Source: Opitutaceae bacterium
GTDB taxonomy: Bacteria; Verrucomicrobiota; Verrucomicrobiia; Opitutales; Opitutaceae
DNA: 64,000 nucleotides
Reading direction: 5' to 3'
Assembly: GCA_028280945.1 (NCBI GenBank)
Contig: JANQKV010000013.1
Location: forward strand, 1 to 64,000
Shown here: piece by piece, positions 58,595 to 64,000 of the stretch
How positions within the stretch are numbered: the first letter of the stretch is position 1
How the letters are laid out: each line of letters opens with the position of its first letter
Position numbers and translations under genes: made by a program
Notes under the pieces: generated by a model
The model's database searches: none
What the model was told of the DNA's origin: nothing
The model's input: only the letters and a program-made list of their open reading frames with translations

Positions 58595-59968
58595 ATGGCA
58601 CCCCCCGCGAATCCCCCCTCCCTTTCGACTCGTTCATCATTCTGGGCTTGGCGGTGGTTTCGGTGGGAAGTGCGGTTGGTGTTGGCCGCGGCGATTGGGT
58701 TTGCTGTGGTTAACCTGGTGAGGGGCGACCAACGGCATCTTTTGTCGCAGGAGGGCTCCGGCCGGGCGACGGCCTACATTGAGTCACCCAAGATCATCAC
58801 CTTCCAAGGCAAGACCCATATAGGCTGGCTGGACACGCCGACTGATGGATTTCGAGTGCGGGTAAAGACCTATGACCATGCTACCGGCGATTGGTCGGAG
58901 ACGGTTGATCTGGGTGACGCGGCCAGCAACCACGGTGGGCCGGCCCTGACGATCGATGCCGAGGGCTACCTGCACGTGGTGTATTATTCACACCACAACC
59001 CCTTCCGGTATCGCCACACGGTGCGGCCGAATGACACCAGTGAATGGACCGAGTATTTAGAAGTTGGATACAACTTGACCTATCCGGCCCTGGTCTGCGC
59101 GGCGGATGGCACCCTCATCATGACGGCCCGGCGTAGTTATGACGACAAACCGTGGGAATTGGAAATGTGGACCAAGGCGCCGGGGAAGGAATGGGCGTAC
59201 CAGCGATCGATTTTGAAATCGCGCTTCAACGACTACACTCAGTTTGCGGCGTCGCTGGCCTGGAGTCCGGATCACCAAACCTTGCATCTGAGTGCCCGGA
59301 TCTACGAGACCCCGGGTGATGACGCGATGATCTCGATCACCACCGCCGGCTACCTGGCCAGCGACGATGGCGGTGTGACGTGGCGCACCGCGGATGGCGA
59401 AACCGTCGAGGTTCCGGCGACGGCCGAAACCTGGGATTCGTATGCGCGTGGTCGCACGGTGCACAGCCGGGTGCTTGGGGTGGGATCGATGGCCGTGGAC
59501 TCCGAGGGCACGCCTCACCTGGTCTATGTTGCGGAAGTGGGGAAGAGCGCCCATTCCTACTTGGTTCGCCCTACGCAGGAGGGTGGATGGGACCATTTGT
59601 TGCTGAACACGTTTTTACCGTCTGCCTACCGCGATTGGGACCTGTTCATGCACGGCGGAATTTCCATTGGGGAGAATGGCCAGCCAATGATTGTGGGCAC
59701 TGTGATGCAATTGCAGCCCGACACTCATGCCTGGGGAGAAGTGACCACTGAGATTGTCATTTTCCAATCCGAGGACGGTGGAGCAACCTTTCGCAGTCGG
59801 GTGTTGGATGAACCCAATCCTGATTCCCCGCGCTGGATGCCGAACATCGAACGTGCCACGGGCTTCAACGAATTGCCCGATCAACCGACTTTCATCTATA
59901 CCGACGGCGTCCGCGGCGACGGCCTGCAAGATATCCTCAGCAACCACGTCTACTGGATCGCTCCTTAA
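58595..59968 (+). CDS. Exported BNR_4-type seven-bladed-propeller protein
   Basis: A 457-residue protein. Hydrophobic segment VRLVLAAAIGFAVVNLV near residues 26-42 is a signal; the ATG at 58,595 is listed, but a GTG at 58,670 preceded by GGGAA would give a shorter signal. The body has the BNR_4 pattern: AYIESPKIITFQGKTHIGWLD, NHGGPALTIDAEGYLHVVYYSHHNPFRYRHT, YPALVCAADGTLIMTAR, GSMAVDSEGTPHLVYV and an Asp box SEDGGATF. BNR_4 includes polysaccharide lyases and glycosidases, with conserved His in the NH and SHH region. Its stop codon TAA lies in a REP-like inverted repeat. Confidence 0.78.
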   Translation: MAPPANPPSLSTRSSFWAWRWFRWEVRLVLAAAIGFAVVNLVRGDQRHLLSQEGSGRATAYIESPKIITFQGKTHIGWLDTPTDGFRVRVKTYDHATGDWSETVDLGDAASNHGGPALTIDAEGYLHVVYYSHHNPFRYRHTVRPNDTSEWTEYLEVGYNLTYPALVCAADGTLIMTARRSYDDKPWELEMWTKAPGKEWAYQRSILKSRFNDYTQFAASLAWSPDHQTLHLSARIYETPGDDAMISITTAGYLASDDGGVTWRTADGETVEVPATAETWDSYARGRTVHSRVLGVGSMAVDSEGTPHLVYVAEVGKSAHSYLVRPTQEGGWDHLLLNTFLPSAYRDWDLFMHGGISIGENGQPMIVGTVMQLQPDTHAWGEVTTEIVIFQSEDGGATFRSRVLDEPNPDSPRWMPNIERATGFNELPDQPTFIYTDGVRGDGLQDILSNHVYWIAP

Positions 59969-60077
59969 AGGGGGTCAGGCTGTGATATATGAAATTTTTC
60001 AATGAAATAACCCTGAAGCGAGTAATTTGAGTCAATTCGACCCAATTAATTCACTTATCACGGCCTGACCCCTTTAT
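59965..60077. repeat. RAYT/REP-like inverted repeat element
   Basis: The left arm (59,967-59,987) AAAGGGGGTCAGGC plus TGTGATA and the right arm (60,056-60,077), whose complement reads ATAAAGGGGTCAGGC plus CGTGATA, are inverted copies differing by one extra G and one base. About 70 AT-rich bases lie between. The GGGGTCAGGC arm and AT-rich interior resemble non-autonomous elements linked to REP-associated tyrosine transposases. The stop codons of the two convergent genes (59,966-59,968 and 60,074-60,076) lie inside the arms. Confidence 0.65.
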
Positions 60078-61972
60078 TTTGAGACGCCTTTGGCGCGGAG
60101 GTCGGTGGTGTCCCAGGCTTCGTCGACGGAGCGGTCGAGTTGGGTGCGTTCGGAGTCGAAGTGGTCCTCCATTTCGGAGAGGCTGCGACGCACCGTGGAA
60201 ACGAAGGCTTTTTCGTCCTGATGCACGGCGGCGATTTCATGGGCAACTTGGAGATCTCGTCGGGAAAATGCGCGGGCCACACGGTGGGCGCGGTGAGCGC
60301 GGACGCCCAAATACCGCAGAGCAATCTGGCCGAGTTCGATGGCACTGCCGGAATGCTGGTGCACCACTGCGTCGACGCCGTCGTTGATCAACTGAAACTG
60401 ATGCGGCCGGGTCATGGCACGGGCGAGGATCTTGAGATGCGGGAAGTGTTTGCGAACCGTGGTGATGAGTTCGGCGATACGCTCTTCTTCATCGAGCGCG
60501 ATGATGATGAGCCTGGCCTTGGCGGCGCCGGCGGCCTCCAAAAGGTCGTGGCGGTTGGCATCCCCGTAGAAGGCTTGGATGCCCAGCTTGCGCAGGTAGT
60601 CGATATGATCGGAATCGTGATCGATGACGGTCACACCCAAACGCTGTGAACGCAGCATGCGCGCGATAAAGTTTCCGAATCGACCGATGCCGGCCAGAAT
60701 AACGGGGGCGTCCTCGTCCATGGCATCGGGCTCGCGCTCGACCTGTTCCCTGGTGCCGAAGCGGGGCCGGATGATTTTCTCTTCGGCCAACATCACGAGC
60801 GGAGTGAGCGCCATGGTGAGGGCGACCCCGGCGATCAGGATCTGGGCGACGGGATCGGGCAGCACGCCGGTGGCGACTCCAAAGCCCAGCAAAACAAAGG
60901 CGAACTCACTCCCTTGGGCGAGCGACAGGGAGAAGAGCCAGCGTTGATCGAGCGTGAGTTTCCAAATCGTACCGAGACCAAAAAGGATGGCGGCCTTGAC
61001 CACCATCAGTCCGATCACCACTGCAGCCACCACTCCAGGCTGGGAGACGATGAGGGCGAAGTCGATCGAGGCGCCCACCGCGATAAAGAACACCCCGAGC
61101 AACAATCCTTTGAACGGCTCGATGTCGGCCTCCAGTTCGTGGCGATATTCGCTGTCGGCCAGCACCACGCCGGCGAGAAACGTACCCAGCGCCGCGGATA
61201 CGCCGAGCGTGGTCATGAGCAGCGCGATGCCGATGACCAGCACCAGGGCCAAAGCTACGAACGCTTCCCGCACGTGCGTTGCCGCCACCATGCGCAAGAG
61301 GGGCTGCACAATGTAGCGGCCGGCTACGATGATGGCGACCACCGCCCCGAGCACGAGGAGCGTGTTGACCCATCCCGGCTGATGGGCCAGCCAGTTCTGG
61401 AACGCCGAATGCGACTCCCCGTGATCATCCCCGCCACCGCCGGCGGGCGACAGGGTGACGAGCAGCGGCATGACCGCGAGCATCGGGATCACTGCGATGT
61501 CCTGGAACAGCAGCACGGAAAACGCACTGCGGCCGCCGGCAGTTTGGGAAAGCCCCTTTTCCTGCAGGCCCTGCAGCACGATCGCGGTGGATGACAGCGC
61601 CAACGCAAGGCCGATGGCCAATGCCATTTGCCACGCCAATCCGGCCACCAGGGCGATGGCGAACACCACCGCGGCAGTGATCGCGACCTGGCAGCCCCCG
61701 AGTCCCAGAATGGGGTTTCGCAATCGCCAGAGCAGGGCGGGTTTCAACTCCAATCCGATCAGAAACAGCATCATCACCACCCCAAACTCCGCGAAGTGCA
61801 TGACGTCCTCGCCTTCCTCCCCGATCAACTCGAGCCCGAATGGTCCAATGGCCATGCCGGCCACAAGATAACCCAGCACGGCGCTGAGTCCGAAGCGTTT
61901 GGCAATGAAGACAGCAATGACGGCCGCGATCAGGTAAACGAAGGCGGAGACAAACAGATCCTGGTTGGCCAT
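60074..61972 (-). CDS. KefB/KefC-type potassium:proton antiporter with RCK domain
   Basis: A 632-residue protein: about 12 membrane segments (residues 1-380), an RCK_N nucleotide-binding domain (about 410-530, ILAGIGRFGNFIARML, GDANRHDLLEAAGA), and a C-terminal tail. The ATG at 61,972 matches the family start; 62,008 would overlap the upstream gene by 14 bp. Antiporter marks include VLGYLVAGMAIGP, GVVMMLFLIGLELKP and AGVVLADSEYRHELEADIEPFKG. The last residues and stop come from the inverted repeat at 59,965-60,077, so the native C-terminus was probably replaced. A KefF-like gene lies directly upstream. Confidence 0.9.
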   Translation of the reverse strand: MANQDLFVSAFVYLIAAVIAVFIAKRFGLSAVLGYLVAGMAIGPFGLELIGEEGEDVMHFAEFGVVMMLFLIGLELKPALLWRLRNPILGLGGCQVAITAAVVFAIALVAGLAWQMALAIGLALALSSTAIVLQGLQEKGLSQTAGGRSAFSVLLFQDIAVIPMLAVMPLLVTLSPAGGGGDDHGESHSAFQNWLAHQPGWVNTLLVLGAVVAIIVAGRYIVQPLLRMVAATHVREAFVALALVLVIGIALLMTTLGVSAALGTFLAGVVLADSEYRHELEADIEPFKGLLLGVFFIAVGASIDFALIVSQPGVVAAVVIGLMVVKAAILFGLGTIWKLTLDQRWLFSLSLAQGSEFAFVLLGFGVATGVLPDPVAQILIAGVALTMALTPLVMLAEEKIIRPRFGTREQVEREPDAMDEDAPVILAGIGRFGNFIARMLRSQRLGVTVIDHDSDHIDYLRKLGIQAFYGDANRHDLLEAAGAAKARLIIIALDEEERIAELITTVRKHFPHLKILARAMTRPHQFQLINDGVDAVVHQHSGSAIELGQIALRYLGVRAHRAHRVARAFSRRDLQVAHEIAAVHQDEKAFVSTVRRSLSEMEDHFDSERTQLDRSVDEAWDTTDLRAKGVSK

Positions 61973-61994
61973 TGCCAGCGGGGGGAGAAGGAAG

Positions 61995-62531
61995 TCAGGC
62001 GGATACATCGTTAAGCCAGTTGCGGTATCGGGTGGTCCATTCATCGAGCTCATCGACGGTGCAGCTGACGCAGCCGTGCAGGATGATGGGTTCGGCGTAG
62101 TTCATGCCGCACAGACGGGCGGTCTGCTCAAACGGTTTCAGGTAGTCCTTCACGGGGTAGGTGTTGTAACCCCCGGGGCCGTAAGCCTCGGTGGGCCCAC
62201 CCGCAGTGATAACCGACGCGAGGGTTTTGCCGTGCAGGGCGGTGCCCTCGCTGCCGTAGGCCCAGCCGTATTGCAGCACGGTATCGAACCACTCCTTCAT
62301 GATAGCCGGGGTGGAATACCAATAGAACGGATGCTGCAGCACGATGCGTTCGTGGGCCTCGGCCAAGGCCTGTTCCCGGGGCACGTCGATCTGGAAATCG
62401 GGATAGGCTTCGTAGAGGTCGTGCAGCGTCACATGGTCCAAACCCTGGACAGCCGTGAGCAGCGTTCTGTTGACCCGTGATTTTTCCAGAGCCGGGTGCG
62501 CGAAGAGGATGAGCGTGCGGGGAGCAGGCAT
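61995..62531 (-). CDS. KefF/KefG-like NAD(P)H-quinone oxidoreductase (ancillary)
   Basis: A 178-residue flavodoxin-fold protein: TLILFAHPALEKSRVNRTLL, HDLYEAYPDFQIDVPREQ, IVLQHPFYWYSTPAIMKEWFDTVLQYGWAYG and TLASVITAGGPTEAYGPGG. These are the YheR/KefF-type blocks, which bind FMN and activate Kef channels. The ATG at 62,531 gives the usual start PAPRTLILFAHP; a longer frame to 62,576 is less likely. It is 22 bp upstream of the KefC-type gene, an arrangement like E. coli kefFC. Confidence 0.9.
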   Translation of the reverse strand: MPAPRTLILFAHPALEKSRVNRTLLTAVQGLDHVTLHDLYEAYPDFQIDVPREQALAEAHERIVLQHPFYWYSTPAIMKEWFDTVLQYGWAYGSEGTALHGKTLASVITAGGPTEAYGPGGYNTYPVKDYLKPFEQTARLCGMNYAEPIILHGCVSCTVDELDEWTTRYRNWLNDVSA

Positions 62532-62690
62532 AGGCGGTAGGAAAGCAAACGTGGCGGCTTCGGAGCCGGGGATCAAGCGGCGGGCCGGGATGATTTTGGC
62601 TACGCAAACTTACGGATGGAGGCTTTCATGAATTGCACTGCCGGGTTCGGCGCGATTGGGTTGGTGACTCCTTTCGATCACCCGACCCCG

Positions 62691-63812
62691 ATGAGACGGC
62701 TGTTGATTCTTTTAGTGCTGGCGACAACCGCAGTGACAGTGACTGCGGAGAGCCTCATGACTGGAACGATGCAGGGCCGCTGGCCCGAGAAACGCATCAA
62801 TGATTGGTATGCGGACCAACCTTGGCTGGTTGGCGCCAACTACATTCCGCGCACCGCCATCAATCAGATCGAGATGTGGCAGGCGGATTCGTTCAATGCC
62901 GACTTGATCGCCCAGGAATTGGGGTGGGCGCGCGAACTCGGCATGAACACCATGCGGGTGTATCTGCACGATCTGATTTGGGCGGAGGACCCCGACGGGT
63001 TCATCGACCGGATCGATACCTTTCTGACGATCTGCCAGCGCCTGCGCATCCGGCCGATGTTTGTGTTTTTTGACGGCGTATGGGATCCTCATCCCTACCT
63101 TGGACCGCAACGCCCGCCGCGCCGGCACGTGCACAACAGCGGCTGGGTGCAGTCACCGGGCCGGGAAGTTCTTGGTGATCCTGAACGTCATGACGAGCTG
63201 CGGGATTACGTGAAAGGCATCATGCACTACTTCGCCAACGATCGACGGGTGTTGGCGTGGGATCTCTTTAACGAACCGGAAAACAGCAACGCCGGTTCCT
63301 ACCGTGGTCTGGAGCTTGCCAACAAGACCGCCATGGCGCACACCCTGCTGATCAAGGCGTTTCGCTGGGCGCGCGAGGTGAATCCCCGCCAGCCGGTCAC
63401 GGCGGGGATCTGGCGCGACCACGCAGGGTGGTCGGAGCGCACGCCGATCTTCGCGTTCATGCTGGCGAACTCTGATTTCATCACCTTCCACAACTACGCC
63501 GATACCGCCGACTTCACGAAGCAGATCGAAGAAATGAAGGCCGAAATCAACCGACCGCTCGTTTGCACGGAGTATCTGGCGCGGGGCAGCGAGAACACCT
63601 TTGATCCGCATCTCGGCATAATGCGGCGCCATCGCGTGGGGGCCTACAACTGGGGTTTGGTCGACGGGAAAACGCAGACCAAATACCCGTGGGCCTCATG
63701 GCGCGAAGTTTTCACCGCCGAGCCGGAGGTGTGGCATCACGACATCTTCCGTGCGGACGGCACTCCGTATTCGCAAGAAGAAGTGGACTACATCCGGGGG
63801 TTGATACCGTAG
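62691..63812 (+). CDS. Secreted GH5-like glycoside hydrolase
   Basis: A 373-residue exported protein. The ATG at 62,691 starts the signal peptide RRLLILLVLATTAVTVTA. TIM-barrel marks of clan GH-A are WARELGMNTMRVYLHDLIWAEDP, IRPMFVFFDGVWDP, VLAWDLFNEPENSN with the acid Glu, FITFHNYAD, and LVCTEYLARGSENTF with the nucleophile Glu. The glycosidic target is not evident; a beta-glucan, mannan or xylan is typical for the clan. It stands alone on this strand. Confidence 0.85.
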   Translation: MRRLLILLVLATTAVTVTAESLMTGTMQGRWPEKRINDWYADQPWLVGANYIPRTAINQIEMWQADSFNADLIAQELGWARELGMNTMRVYLHDLIWAEDPDGFIDRIDTFLTICQRLRIRPMFVFFDGVWDPHPYLGPQRPPRRHVHNSGWVQSPGREVLGDPERHDELRDYVKGIMHYFANDRRVLAWDLFNEPENSNAGSYRGLELANKTAMAHTLLIKAFRWAREVNPRQPVTAGIWRDHAGWSERTPIFAFMLANSDFITFHNYADTADFTKQIEEMKAEINRPLVCTEYLARGSENTFDPHLGIMRRHRVGAYNWGLVDGKTQTKYPWASWREVFTAEPEVWHHDIFRADGTPYSQEEVDYIRGLIP

Positions 63813-63861
63813 TCGCAGGAGAGGCGGGTGGCGGGATCCACCATGCCGGGGTGCCCCCGGT

Positions 63862-64000
63862 TCACTTTTCCGCGACCATGGGGGCGGCTTGAGCAGGAAC
63901 GGTCTTGCGCCGACGGGGCCAACGTTCCTCAACACCGGTGACTTCACCGTCTTCGTTCACGAGAAACTCGATCGTCATCTCATTGTCTTCGCGCACGAGT
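63862..64000 (-). CDS. C-terminal end of a protein running off the right edge
   Basis: Reading the minus strand from the right edge, an open frame gives 45 residues ending at the TGA complement at 63,862-63,864. The sequence includes MTIEFLVNEDGEVTGVEERW followed by a basic tail PRRRKTVPAQ. The xFxxNxDGxVTGxxx pattern is seen in the C-terminal DUF3471-type domain of beta-lactamase-class C-like serine hydrolases, but 45 residues are too few to be sure. It converges on the GH5-like gene with a 49-bp gap. Confidence 0.55.
   Translation of the reverse strand, partial: LVREDNEMTIEFLVNEDGEVTGVEERWPRRRKTVPAQAAPMVAEK

Noticed and set aside
58595-59968. Assignment of the BNR_4 protein as an ulvan lyase
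   Set aside because: Some BNR_4 proteins are lyases, but the catalytic residues could not be confirmed by eye.
1-64000. CRISPR arrays, tRNA and rRNA genes, intact transposase genes
   Set aside because: No regularly spaced direct repeats, no tRNA-like cloverleaf with CCA-type ends, no rRNA core sequences and no transposase frames were seen.

Overview
The window looks like a GC-rich chromosome segment of an aquatic Verrucomicrobiota bacterium, most like the Opitutales/Opitutaceae. The reasons are many secreted sulfatases on both strands, Tat-exported Gfo/Idh/MocA and sulfatase proteins, sigma-FecR regulatory pairs, DUF1080, GH92 and GH99-like enzymes, orphan ADOP-type permeases, a TonB-dependent receptor with a carboxypeptidase-like N-terminal domain, and no SusC/SusD pair. 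The assignment is by protein style only; there is no rRNA or tRNA gene in the window.

Region 1 (1-28,052) is a sulfatase and alpha-mannoside catabolic island. It begins with the tail of an outer-membrane beta-barrel protein. Nine formylglycine-type S1 sulfatases lie between 390 and 20,320. Among them are a GH99-like lipoprotein (9,799-11,196), a GH92 alpha-mannosidase (15,448-18,102), a DUF1080 protein and a decayed molybdopterin oxidoreductase gene. To the right, on the minus strand, are two ECF sigma/FecR modules, each continuing into one catabolic gene: sigma-FecR-sulfatase and sigma-FecR/LamG-GH99-like. A secreted VOC protein and a Tat-exported Gfo/Idh/MocA oxidoreductase follow. Taken together, these genes could desulfate and trim a sulfated alpha-mannan-type glycan. 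The GH99-like protein in the sigma/FecR operon has lost both catalytic glutamates and may be a glycan-binding or sensing protein.

Region 2 (28,285-34,676) holds a nitroreductase-like protein, an SMP-30/NHL-type propeller, and a 1,205-residue secreted protein with one CXXCH haem motif and two C-terminal fibronectin-III-like domains. A clear terminator follows, then a gene-free stretch with REP-like repeats and a 19-bp palindrome.

Region 3 (34,677-50,186) is mixed housekeeping and accessory: a small membrane protein, a PhyH dioxygenase, a PadR regulator with two operator-like inverted repeats upstream and an ADOP permease downstream, a YdjM-like membrane protein, a histidine-laddered periplasmic coiled-coil protein, a GH17 glucanase, a second ADOP permease, a GNAT acetyltransferase, an AGCS symporter, a nucleoside hydrolase and small envelope proteins.

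Region 4 (50,268-64,000) has a TonB receptor-PhoD phosphatase-BNR operon, a sulfatase plus SRPBCC pair (the tenth sulfatase), a BNR_4-type propeller, a KefF/KefC-type potassium efflux pair, a GH5-like glycosidase, and the tail of a protein running off the right edge. A RAYT/REP-like inverted repeat supplies the stop codons of two convergent genes near 60.0 kb.

No CRISPR array, tRNA, rRNA, intact insertion sequence or replication origin was seen.
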